NCBI GenBank assembly: GCA_902537215.1
Contig: CACBAM010000009.1
Span: forward strand, 25,527 to 89,526
Reading direction: 5' to 3'
From: an uncultured Alphaproteobacteria bacterium
GTDB lineage: Bacteria > Pseudomonadota > Alphaproteobacteria > Rhodobacterales > Rhodobacteraceae
DNA: 64,000 nt
The position numbers and the translations under genes were made by a program. Below the pieces are notes generated by a model, which saw only the letters and a program-made list of their open reading frames with translations, was not told the origin of the DNA and did no database searches. Of the stretch, positions 56,234 to 64,000 are shown in pieces (the stretch's first letter is position 1; each line of letters starts with the position of its first letter).

Positions 56234-57204
56234 CCTTCTTTGCTATAGGGGACGCCTATGGCTCCTGGTGCCCTTGCTTTTCCGATAAAGCCTGCTAACA
56301 AAACTACAGTGAGAACATAGGGTAATGCCTGCATTACTTGCACTGGAACTTCCCCAATCCATATTAACTCGACCCCCTCCAGCCTTACCCCTAATGCCTC
56401 TAAAAATCCGAATAAAAGGCACGCAAATAGAGTTGGAATTGGGTTCCATTTACCGAATATCATTGCTGCTAGCGCGATATAACCTTTACCAGCAGACATC
56501 TCTCTTCCAAATCCCGCACCATGAGCAATCGATAAATAAGCTCCTGCAAGTCCGCATAACATTCCAGCGATTAAAATAGATTGATATCGCATTTTAATTA
56601 CCGAAATTCCAGCAGTATCAACTGCTTCAGGTTTCTCCCCTACAGCCCTTAGTCGAAGACCAAACCTCGTTTTAAAAATTACATAGTAAGTGAAAAAAAC
56701 AGCTAAAACTGAAAGATAAACCAGAATATTATGGCCTGAAATTACTTCAACAAATAATTCTCCCAAGACTGGAACAAAACTCAACTGATCCAGAAAAGCA
56801 AAATCAATAGGCATAAATCGTTGTTCTGATGCTAAAGACGGCGTTTGACCACCTCTAGAAAATAGAGCTATTCCTAAAGTTATTGTCAAGCCTGATGCCA
56901 AAATATTGATAGCCAAACCACTTATAACTTGGTCACCCTTATTTGTAATACAGGCGAACCCATGGATTAAAGACGCACTACATGAAGCTAAAATAGCAGC
57001 AAATAATCCAAAAATTGGAGACCCTGTCAAGAATGTCGCTGTTGCAGCTACAAAAGCAGATAGCAGCATCTTACCCTCTAATCCAATATCTATGATACCG
57101 CTTCTCTCAGAAAAAATACCGGCCATCGCACAAAATATTAGTGGTGTTGCAATCCTAATAGTTGAGTCAAGTAATGAGATTATAATTTGAAAACTTTCAA
57201 GCAT
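56230..57204 (-). CDS. BMP-type nucleoside ABC transporter, second permease (NupQ/YufQ-like)
   Basis: Inner-membrane permease of about eight to ten hydrophobic segments. FSERSGIIDIGLEGKML near the N-terminus is diagnostic of purine/nucleoside (BMP-type) ABC permeases. I use ATG 57204, which has GGGGAT upstream and gives the family start MLESFQ; an ATG at 57219 would add five residues. It overlaps the preceding permease gene by 8 nt and is the last gene of the operon bmp - ATPase - permease - permease. Confidence 0.92.
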   Translation of the reverse strand: MLESFQIIISLLDSTIRIATPLIFCAMAGIFSERSGIIDIGLEGKMLLSAFVAATATFLTGSPIFGLFAAILASCSASLIHGFACITNKGDQVISGLAINILASGLTITLGIALFSRGGQTPSLASEQRFMPIDFAFLDQLSFVPVLGELFVEVISGHNILVYLSVLAVFFTYYVIFKTRFGLRLRAVGEKPEAVDTAGISVIKMRYQSILIAGMLCGLAGAYLSIAHGAGFGREMSAGKGYIALAAMIFGKWNPIPTLFACLLFGFLEALGVRLEGVELIWIGEVPVQVMQALPYVLTVVLLAGFIGKARAPGAIGVPYSKEG

Positions 57205-58309
57205 TATTATAATCCCCATAGTACTTAAGGTAAATTCTCTCCATCATAGGGTTTAACATATAAGCTAGCGCTCCAGAAAAAAGTATTATTAAACCTTGAA
57301 TGAGCAAGACCATTTCTCTTGTTATCGATGAAAACTCAAAGTCTAATTCCGTTCCGCCTTGGTATAAAGCTCCAAATAAAAGACTAGCCAGAAATATACC
57401 AACAGGATGATTTCTTCCCATCAAGGCAACTGCTATACCAGTAAAGCCATATCCCGCTGTAAAACCCAAAAGTAGCTTGTTGTGAACTCCTAAAAGTTCA
57501 TTAATTGCAACCAGACCAGCAAGACCCCCAGAAATAGCCATAACAATTATAATTGTAGATGATACTTTAATACCAGCGTATATGGCTGCTGTTTCCGAGT
57601 GACCAAGAGACCTCACTTCATAACCAAACTTTGTTCTCCACACTAAAAACCAAAAACCAACCGAGACAGTTAAAGCGACTATAAAAGAGAGATTTAAGGG
57701 GGACATTGCCATTTCTAATCCCACATATTTTGCCAATATATGTATTTGCATTAACCCTACACCTGATGCAAAGTCTCTTGTCTCAGGAGACATCTGTCCA
57801 GGTTCTATTATTACATTAACCAATAAATACACCATCAGTGCTGCTGCTATAAAGTTGAACATAATTGTTGTTATCACAATATGACTACCTCTTTTCGCTT
57901 GAAGATATCCTGGAATTGTACCCCAAATTGCCCCAAAAATTACTGATCCCAAAATAGCTAATATCGTAACTAGAAAACCCACAACATGCTGGTCAAAAAT
58001 CAAACATACTAGACCCACCCCAAGTCCACCTACATATGCTTGTCCTTCCCCACCGATATTGAAGAGCCGAGCGTGGAATGCCAGAGCAACTGCAAGTCCG
58101 GTAAAAATAAAATTTGTTGTATAATAGAGCGTATACCCTATAGCCCCTGGATAATAAAAGGCGCCTTTTATCATGACAAAGATAGCTCTAAACGGATTCT
58201 CTCCAACAAAAAAAATAAATAATCCGGACACACAAAAAGCCAAGAACAAATTCATCAGTGGTATCACGCCTACCGAAAGCCATTTAGGGATGATATTACT
58301 ATCACTCAT
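57197..58309 (-). CDS. BMP-type nucleoside ABC transporter, first permease (NupP/YufP-like)
   Basis: A 370-residue permease with about nine to ten hydrophobic segments. FNIGGEGQAYVGGLG is the family signature corresponding to IDIGLEG in the partner permease, and GYGFTGIAVALMGRNHP is the conserved cytoplasmic loop that contacts the ATPase. It begins 9 nt after the ATPase gene. Confidence 0.92.
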   Translation of the reverse strand: MSDSNIIPKWLSVGVIPLMNLFLAFCVSGLFIFFVGENPFRAIFVMIKGAFYYPGAIGYTLYYTTNFIFTGLAVALAFHARLFNIGGEGQAYVGGLGVGLVCLIFDQHVVGFLVTILAILGSVIFGAIWGTIPGYLQAKRGSHIVITTIMFNFIAAALMVYLLVNVIIEPGQMSPETRDFASGVGLMQIHILAKYVGLEMAMSPLNLSFIVALTVSVGFWFLVWRTKFGYEVRSLGHSETAAIYAGIKVSSTIIIVMAISGGLAGLVAINELLGVHNKLLLGFTAGYGFTGIAVALMGRNHPVGIFLASLLFGALYQGGTELDFEFSSITREMVLLIQGLIILFSGALAYMLNPMMERIYLKYYGDYNNA

Positions 58310-58318
58310 TCTAACCTC

Positions 58319-59896
58319 TTAAACCTGTTCGAGACCTGACATCATTTTTCCAATTTCTAACTCAGTTGCATTTGAGCTACTAGTTTCTCCAACGATAGTG
58401 CCTTGGTTCATCACTATAATTCTATCAGATAAAGACATAATTTCATCAAGCTCGACTGAAACAAGCAAGATAGCTGTACCTCTACTTTTTAACTTCATTA
58501 AATCTTCATATATTCGTTCAATTGCTCCTATATCAACTCCTCTAGTCGGTTGACCAACTAAAAGGATATTTGGACTGCTTTCTATCTCTCTTGCAAGGAC
58601 CAACTTTTGCTGATTTCCACCAGATAACTTTCCTGAAGAAATTGAAGAGCTTCTGGGTCTTACATCAAAATTTTCGACTAGGTCATCCACAAAATTTAAT
58701 ATTTTCCTTTTATCCATCAACAAGCCATTAGAATAATCCTCATTCCCGTGGTAACCCAATATGCTATTTTCATAATTAAAAAACGGTAATACCAAACCTC
58801 GTTTGTGCCTATCCTCAGGCACGTGAGCAATGCCAAACTCTCTTGCTTTTTTTGAATTCCAATCTTGATGTGGCAAAATTGTTTTATCATTAATAGTAAT
58901 TTGCCCTCTCTGAAGGGTTTCTATACCCGACAAAATATCCAAAAGTTCCGATTGTCCATTACCAGCTACTCCTGCAATTCCTAATATTTCTCCTTCCTTT
59001 AAATCGAATGAAATATTTTTAAGCACAAAGACACCATCTTTGCTTTCGTGGCTCACGTTTTTTACTTCAAGAACTGGTTTCCCTACCTTTAAAGTAGGCT
59101 TTTTAATTGATAATAGCACCTTTCTACCGACCATATTTTCAGCCAATTCTTCAGGTGATGTTTCTGCTGTAGAAAAATCTGCAACAACCTTTCCCCCTCG
59201 CATCACAGAGACTGTATCAGTAATACTCATGATCTCTTTAAGTTTATGTGTTATTAAAATTATGGTAACCCCCTGTTCCCTTAACGATCTGAGAATATCG
59301 AATAAACCGATAGTTTCTTGCGGAGTTAGAACACCCGTTGGTTCATCTAAAATTAGAATTTTAGCTCCTCTATTGAGAGCTTTTAATATTTCTACCCGCT
59401 GCTGCATTCCGACCGGGGTATCTGAAATTATCGCTTCAAAGTTGACATTAAGACCATAATTATTTGATAAACCTTTTAATCTTTCCAGAACAAACTTCTC
59501 CCCACTTTTCAAAAGCATGCTTCCTTCATTACCAAGCATTGCATTTTCTAAAACAGTAAATGTTGGAACCAACATGAAATGCTGATGCACCATACCAATT
59601 CCTAGAGCAATCGATTTTTCTGGAGAGTTTACGTCAACTGCTTGACCATTTAAAAAAATCATCCCATTGTCTGGCTTATACAAACCAAATAAAATATTCA
59701 TTAAAGTTGATTTTCCAGCACCATTCTCTCCAACAATTCCATGGATAGTACCTGTGCGGACTTTAAGGTTTACGTCACTGTTTGCTACAACATAACCAAA
59801 TTTTTTAGTGATATTTTTAAGCTCAATTGCTGATTTATTAGAGGGAGGCAATGAAGCGATTGCCTCATTGCCTCCCTTATTTTCAATATTTTTCAT
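58319..59896 (-). CDS. BMP-type nucleoside ABC transporter, ATPase with two ABC domains (NupO/YufO-like)
   Basis: A 525-residue protein with two fused ABC cassettes. The first has Walker A GENGAGKSTL, and Walker B ILILDEPTGVL; the second has a degenerate-looking but present GVAGNGQSELL loop, the signature LSGGNQQKLVLARE and ILLVGQPTRGVD. In the second Walker B region the usual LLxxxPTRGLD reads VGQPTRGVD. Domain layout matches sugar- and nucleoside-type importers. It follows the binding-protein gene by 12 nt. Confidence 0.93.
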   Translation of the reverse strand: MKNIENKGGNEAIASLPPSNKSAIELKNITKKFGYVVANSDVNLKVRTGTIHGIVGENGAGKSTLMNILFGLYKPDNGMIFLNGQAVDVNSPEKSIALGIGMVHQHFMLVPTFTVLENAMLGNEGSMLLKSGEKFVLERLKGLSNNYGLNVNFEAIISDTPVGMQQRVEILKALNRGAKILILDEPTGVLTPQETIGLFDILRSLREQGVTIILITHKLKEIMSITDTVSVMRGGKVVADFSTAETSPEELAENMVGRKVLLSIKKPTLKVGKPVLEVKNVSHESKDGVFVLKNISFDLKEGEILGIAGVAGNGQSELLDILSGIETLQRGQITINDKTILPHQDWNSKKAREFGIAHVPEDRHKRGLVLPFFNYENSILGYHGNEDYSNGLLMDKRKILNFVDDLVENFDVRPRSSSISSGKLSGGNQQKLVLAREIESSPNILLVGQPTRGVDIGAIERIYEDLMKLKSRGTAILLVSVELDEIMSLSDRIIVMNQGTIVGETSSSNATELEIGKMMSGLEQV

Positions 59897-59908
59897 TAGA
59901 AGTTATTT

Positions 59909-60907
59909 CTATGATGGGCAGTTATTATCGCTCATATAGTCGTGAACTTTTATAGATCCACTTTTAACTTTGTCTGACAAACCGTTTATTGTTGACTTCA
60001 TTACATCAGTAATGAGGGGCTTATTATATTCATCAAAAGCCCAACCAACTCCATCTTCAGCTAGTCCAAGAACCTTTACTCCACTTGTGAAGTTGCCTGA
60101 CTTTACGTCCATAAAGGTTTCATAAGTGGCTAAATCAACCCTTTTTAGCATTGAAGTTAACATGGTCCCTGGATGCATGTAGTTTTGATTACTATCAACA
60201 CCTATTGCTAATTTGCCTGAGTCTGCGGCAGCTTGATACACTCCTGCTCCAGTACCTCCTGCAGCAGCGTAAACCACATCGGCTCCACGATCAAATTGAG
60301 ATTTTGCAAGCTCTGATCCCTTTGCAGGATCATTCCATGCTGCAGGTGTTGTTCCCGTCATGTTTTGATATACCTCTACCTTGGAATTTACTGCCTTAGC
60401 TCCCTGAACATACCCACAAGCAAACTTTCTAATCAAAGGAATATCCATTCCTCCCACGAAACCAACTTTACCAGTTTTAGAAGCCATAGCAGCTAATGCA
60501 CCGACCAAAAACGAGCCTTCATGTTCCTTAAAAACATATTGGCGCATATTAGCGTTGTCTAACCAACCAACATCAATGATTGAAAATTTTGTATTTGGAA
60601 ACTCTTTTGCGACTTTATCACACGCATCAGCTTGCGCAAAACCAACACAAACAATAACGTTTGCTCCTCTCTGAGCCATTTTTCGCATACCTTGCTCACG
60701 CTGAGCTTCATTGGTAACTTCAAATTCCATAACTTTGATGCCGGTTTCTTTGGTAAAACGTTGAGCTCCATTATAAACACTTTCGTTAAACGATTTATCA
60801 AATTTTCCACCCATATCATATATTACTGCAGGCTTTATATCTGCAGAAAGTATAGAGGCAGTGAACGCAATAATCGCTACAGTAAACAGCTGAATAAATT
60901 TACGCAT
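59909..60907 (-). CDS. BMP-family substrate-binding protein
   Basis: Periplasmic binding protein of the basic-membrane-protein family, which usually binds purine nucleosides. A signal peptide covers residues 1 to about 22, with no lipobox cysteine, as expected for a free periplasmic protein. YDMGGKFDKSFNESVYNG is the family opening, and VGFVGGMDIPLIRKFACGY and VYAAAGGTGAGVYQAA line the binding cleft. AGGGAG precedes the ATG. A near-perfect 18-bp palindrome lies about 65 nt upstream. Confidence 0.94.
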   Translation of the reverse strand: MRKFIQLFTVAIIAFTASILSADIKPAVIYDMGGKFDKSFNESVYNGAQRFTKETGIKVMEFEVTNEAQREQGMRKMAQRGANVIVCVGFAQADACDKVAKEFPNTKFSIIDVGWLDNANMRQYVFKEHEGSFLVGALAAMASKTGKVGFVGGMDIPLIRKFACGYVQGAKAVNSKVEVYQNMTGTTPAAWNDPAKGSELAKSQFDRGADVVYAAAGGTGAGVYQAAADSGKLAIGVDSNQNYMHPGTMLTSMLKRVDLATYETFMDVKSGNFTSGVKVLGLAEDGVGWAFDEYNKPLITDVMKSTINGLSDKVKSGSIKVHDYMSDNNCPS

Positions 60908-60971
60908 CTAATTCTCCCTAATAATTTTTTAAAAAAAGTAATGACTTGCATTATAACTATAATATAACACT

Positions 60972-60989
60972 TTAACGGTATACCATTAA
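60972..60989 (-). promoter_or_regulatory. 18-bp palindrome, candidate operator of the nucleoside ABC operon
   Basis: TTAACGGTATACCATTAA is palindromic in eight of nine base pairs. It sits between the bmp gene and tauE, over the region where -35 and spacer of a bmp promoter would fall; TATAAT-like -10 candidates lie at 60950-60966 read on the minus strand. The GGTATACC core resembles sites of GntR-type regulators, but the regulator is not identified. Confidence 0.45.
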
Positions 60990-61058
60990 CTTAAAGTTTT
61001 AAACCATAAATGTTAAATAAAACTACCATCAGAGTGATAAGCTAAAAAAGTTATTCTA

Positions 61059-61976
61059 ATGCAAATTTTTCTACCAATAGCTGATGTGCCTGTAGATTTG
61101 TTTGTTCTTCTAATACTTGGCGCAGCCGTAGGTTTTCTATCCGGTGTTTTTGGAATTGGAGGGGGATTTCTTATGACCCCACTCTTAATACTTCTCGGAA
61201 TTCCCGCTGCCGTCGCTGTTGCAACCGAAGCGAACCAAATAGCGGCATCTTCTTTTTCTGGCGTATTAGCGCATCTTAAAAGAAGAGCAGTGGATTTTAA
61301 GATGGGAAATATTCTGGTTGTCGGTGGTCTGCTTGGTTCTGCAGTTGGTGTTGAAGTTTTTAGAATAATCAAAAGTTACGGGCAAATAGAGCTGTTCGTT
61401 TCTCTTTGCTACATTTTATTTCTTGGTAGCATAGGAACTCTTATGTTTCTTGAGAGCTTATCTACGATTCAACAAAGTCGGAAATCAGCAAACACTTTTA
61501 AGCATAAGAAAAAACATAACTGGATTCATGGGCTACCATTTAAGACCAAATTTAAAAGTTCCAACTTATACATTAGCGCAATCCCCCCTGTTATCATTGG
61601 TTTCATTATAGGTATTTTAGCATCAATTATGGGAGTAGGTGGAGGTTTCATACTGATACCTGCAATGATTTACATTTTAGGCATGCCCACCAAAGTCGTA
61701 ATCGGCACCTCACTCTATCAGATAATGTTCATCACAGCCTTCACCACCTTCATGCATGCTACGCAAAATAAAACTGTCGATCTTTTACTTGCTTTGATTT
61801 TAATTGTTGGTGGTGTTTTAGGAGCACAATTAGGAGCAAGAGTTACCGTTAAACTGAAGGCTGAGGAAATTAGAATTCTTTTGGCAATAATCGTTCTTTT
61901 GGTCTGTCTAAAGCTTGCCTTAGATTTAATGATTACTCCCAGTGATTTATTTTCAATAACGTATGGGAATGAGTAA
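61059..61976 (+). CDS. Sulfite/organosulfonate exporter-like TauE/SafE family protein
   Basis: A 305-residue membrane protein with eight or so hydrophobic segments in two repeats, each with a GxxxGxGGG turn (FLSGVFGIGGGFLMTPLL and LASIMGVGGGFILIPAM). EANQIAASSFSGVLAHLKRR is characteristic of the alphaproteobacterial branch. The family exports small sulfur compounds or anions; the substrate is unproven. Its TAA overlaps the ATG of the TIGR02186-type gene, a pairing seen often in this class. Confidence 0.9.
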   Translation: MQIFLPIADVPVDLFVLLILGAAVGFLSGVFGIGGGFLMTPLLILLGIPAAVAVATEANQIAASSFSGVLAHLKRRAVDFKMGNILVVGGLLGSAVGVEVFRIIKSYGQIELFVSLCYILFLGSIGTLMFLESLSTIQQSRKSANTFKHKKKHNWIHGLPFKTKFKSSNLYISAIPPVIIGFIIGILASIMGVGGGFILIPAMIYILGMPTKVVIGTSLYQIMFITAFTTFMHATQNKTVDLLLALILIVGGVLGAQLGARVTVKLKAEEIRILLAIIVLLVCLKLALDLMITPSDLFSITYGNE

Positions 61977-62725
61977 TGAGAGCAGTGATTTTTGCAATAA
62001 TTTTTTTATTTTTAACATCTCCGTTCTCTTTGAGTTCAGTCATATCTGATATCGATAAATCTGATATCGAGCTGTCAACACGTTTTGATGGAACAAGTAT
62101 CTTAGTTTTTGGGGCTCTTTCACCGGAAATTGACAGTACATCTTTATTAGTAGAAGTTGTTGGTCCTTCAGCATCAGTTAATATAAGAAAAAAGGTTCAA
62201 ATATGGGGGATTTGGGTTAACAAGAAAATTGCACATTTTCAAGATATACCAAGTTTTTACCAAATAAGTATTTCTAATCCTGAACATCCAATTTTGAAAG
62301 AAATCGAATACAAGAAATTGAAATCACTATTTTATGACTTTCTAGAAATAAACTCTACACCGGAAGACGGCAATGCTGTAGAACAATATTACGATGAGCT
62401 TACTAGATTAAAGAAAAATCTTGGGAAGTTAAGTACTTTTGAAGAGGAAGTAAATATAATCGATAAAAAATTGTTCTCATACAAAGTCAACCTTCCCAAA
62501 AAAATTCAACCGGGTTTATACAAAATCAAGATGACATTAATTGATCAACAGGGCAACGAATTAAGCAAGTCTGAGCAAAGCGTCAAAGTGTCAAAAGTAG
62601 GGGTACAAGAATTTCTTTCATATAATTCAAAGAATAATCCAATTTTTTACGGATTATTTTCAGTAATAATCGCCCTATTTCTGGGGTTTTCTGCAGCTCA
62701 ATTATTTCGTTGGTTGTACAGGTAG
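61976..62725 (+). CDS. TIGR02186-type membrane-anchored protein
   Basis: A 249-residue protein of unknown function. It has a signal peptide (residues 1-22), a periplasmic beta-rich body beginning IELSTRFDGTSILVFGAL, a WGIWVNKK segment and one C-terminal transmembrane helix (about 222-245) ending in a short cytoplasmic RWLYR. The family is repeatedly found next to TauE/SafE exporters in Alphaproteobacteria, so it may be an accessory subunit. It overlaps tauE by one base. Confidence 0.85.
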   Translation: MRAVIFAIIFLFLTSPFSLSSVISDIDKSDIELSTRFDGTSILVFGALSPEIDSTSLLVEVVGPSASVNIRKKVQIWGIWVNKKIAHFQDIPSFYQISISNPEHPILKEIEYKKLKSLFYDFLEINSTPEDGNAVEQYYDELTRLKKNLGKLSTFEEEVNIIDKKLFSYKVNLPKKIQPGLYKIKMTLIDQQGNELSKSEQSVKVSKVGVQEFLSYNSKNNPIFYGLFSVIIALFLGFSAAQLFRWLYR

Positions 62726-62730
62726 TTTTA

Positions 62731-63993
62731 CTAGATGCTAATGCTAACGTCCCTAGCATCCTCGATTGTCCTGAGACCTGTAGTGGGAGCACCAACCAAA
62801 ACAGCCATATTTCCTGGTTTATGCATATTATCCATCATTTTGGTATGCGCATGTGGTATCTTATGCCAGGGGAACACTTCCGACATACAAGGGTCTATAC
62901 GCCTATCTAACATCAGTTGATTAGCTGCGCTTGCTTGAAAAAGATTAGCAAAATGGCTACCCTGAACTCTTTTTTGATTCATCCACAAATATCTTGCGTC
63001 AATAGTAAGATTATAACCCGTAGTTCCAGCACATATCACAACTATACCCCCTTTTTTTACAACAAAAACAGATACGGGGAACGTACTTTCACCAGGATGT
63101 TCAAACACCATATCAACATTTACACCCTTGCCGAGAATATCCCAAATTGCTTTTCCAAACTTTCTGGCTTCTCCCATCCACGTACGGAATTCTACACTAT
63201 TAACGGTCGGCATTTGACCCCAACAATTGAAATCTTTTCTATTAATTACTCCTTTTGCACCTAAACCCAATACAAAGTCTCTTTTATCCTCGTCGGATAT
63301 AACCCCTATTGCATTAGCGCCCGCCGTATTTATCAATTGTATTGCATATGAACCTAAACCTCCAGACGCTCCCCAGACTAATACATTTTGACCGGGCCTT
63401 AACTCATGTGGCGCATGACCAAAAAGCATTCTATACGCTGTGGCAAGGGTTAGTGTATAGCACGCTGCTTCCTCCCAAGTTAGATGCTTTGGCCGTGACA
63501 TGAGTTGTTGGGACTGTACAGCTGTGAATTGACTAAATGATCCATCAGGAGTTTCATATCCCCAAATACGTTGGCTCGAAGAGTACATAGGATCACCACC
63601 ATTGCATTGCTCATCATCTCCATCATCTTGATTGCAATGAATCACTACTTCATCACCAACCTTCCAGCGGTTTACTTTTTCGCCTACCGCCCAAACTATC
63701 CCAGACGCATCTGAACCAGCGATATGATAATCGGCTTTATGGACATCAAAGGGAGAGATAGGTTCGCCTAGACCAGCCCAAATGCCATTATAATTTACAC
63801 CAGCAGCCATAACGAAAACGAGCACCTCATTACTATCAACTCTAGGGGTATCTACCTGCTCAATTTGGAAACTTTTTTCTGGAACACCATGTCTTTCTCG
63901 TCTTATAGTCCATGCGTACATTTTTTTTGGTACTTGGCCTAGTTGGGGTATCTCACCCACTTCGTAAATATTTTTCGCTTTTACTTCAGACAT
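62731..63993 (-). CDS. ccrA: Crotonyl-CoA carboxylase/reductase
   Basis: MDR-superfamily enzyme that reductively carboxylates crotonyl-CoA to ethylmalonyl-CoA with NADPH and CO2, the key step of the ethylmalonyl-CoA pathway. The 420-residue protein has a long N-terminal extension (YAWTIRRERHGVPEKSFQIE), VLVWGASGGLGSYAIQL as the nucleotide loop, and the Ccr-type VFEHPGESTFPVSVFV. It is complete: the ATG at 63993 is 7 nt from the window end. It ends 5 nt from the convergent TIGR02186-type gene. Other pathway genes are not in the window. Confidence 0.96.
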   Translation of the reverse strand: MSEVKAKNIYEVGEIPQLGQVPKKMYAWTIRRERHGVPEKSFQIEQVDTPRVDSNEVLVFVMAAGVNYNGIWAGLGEPISPFDVHKADYHIAGSDASGIVWAVGEKVNRWKVGDEVVIHCNQDDGDDEQCNGGDPMYSSSQRIWGYETPDGSFSQFTAVQSQQLMSRPKHLTWEEAACYTLTLATAYRMLFGHAPHELRPGQNVLVWGASGGLGSYAIQLINTAGANAIGVISDEDKRDFVLGLGAKGVINRKDFNCWGQMPTVNSVEFRTWMGEARKFGKAIWDILGKGVNVDMVFEHPGESTFPVSVFVVKKGGIVVICAGTTGYNLTIDARYLWMNQKRVQGSHFANLFQASAANQLMLDRRIDPCMSEVFPWHKIPHAHTKMMDNMHKPGNMAVLVGAPTTGLRTIEDARDVSISI

Positions 63994-64000
63994 TACATTA

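Noticed and set aside
1..64000. Mobile elements, prophage, CRISPR arrays, toxin-antitoxin pairs, tRNA and rRNA genes
   Set aside because: No transposase, integrase, phage, repeat-spacer or RNA-gene signature seen on either strand; the gaps between genes are too short for most of them.

Overview
This 64-kb window is a compact, AT-rich piece of bacterial chromosome. It reads like a free-living, probably marine, alphaproteobacterium. Lineage clues are the fabA-fabB-fabI cluster, the miaB-phoH-ybeY-corC-lnt-metK-trmB run, the aroA-cmk-rpsA-ihfB-lapA-trpF-trpB run, the glnD-murJ-trpS-usp-nfu-tsaB-rimI run, an ImuB/DnaE2 mutasome, a GAAC-N7-GAAC SOS box and a crotonyl-CoA carboxylase/reductase. The order within Alphaproteobacteria cannot be fixed from sequence alone; low-GC planktonic Rhodobacterales-like or SAR116/PS1-like lineages are reasonable guesses. 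I see no phage, insertion sequence, CRISPR array, rRNA or tRNA, and no gene-free stretch over 300 bases.

Layout. 0.1-4.1 kb: truA, ychF, trpA, rplY, pth. 4.1-18.4 kb: a 14-kb minus-strand run, read from high to low coordinates as miaB, phoH, ybeY, corC, lnt, metK, trmB, aroA, cmk, rpsA, sppA, ihfB, lapA-like, trpF, trpB (tRNA and rRNA maturation, lipoprotein acylation, SAM, shikimate and tryptophan synthesis). 18.5-22.4 kb: a dimethylglycine/sarcosine dehydrogenase-like flavoprotein, a CDP-alcohol phosphatidyltransferase and two small unknown genes. 22.4-25.9 kb: a serine/threonine dehydratase-like enzyme and fabI, fabB, fabA. 26.1-31.6 kb: an SOS cassette imuB - methyltransferase - dnaE2 behind a near-consensus LexA box. 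31.6-40 kb: an I78-type lipoprotein, acs, an aminotransferase, a GNAT, sseA and smc. 40.1-42.5 kb: a flavin reductase, a HTD2-like dehydratase and an EamA exporter. 42.5-48.6 kb: slt, dapA, smpB, a queuosine-precursor transporter, gshB, rsmI. 48.7-56.2 kb: glnD, murJ, trpS, usp, nfuA, tsaB, rimI. 56.2-60.9 kb: a BMP-type nucleoside ABC importer. 61-64 kb: TauE/SafE exporter, TIGR02186-type membrane protein, ccrA.

The most notable points are as follows. The mutasome cassette lacks imuA, carries an unrelated methyltransferase between imuB and dnaE2, encodes a DnaE2 without its usual C-terminal OB domain, and has its SOS box lying across the transcription start and ATG. cmk has no ATG, GTG or TTG start that keeps its P-loop. 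tsaB is split by a run of ten T. trpA is separated from trpFB and inverted. A 57-codon basic gene sits on the strand opposite a misleading ORF. Eight of nine convergent gene pairs end within 5 nt of each other, three with overlapping stop codons.
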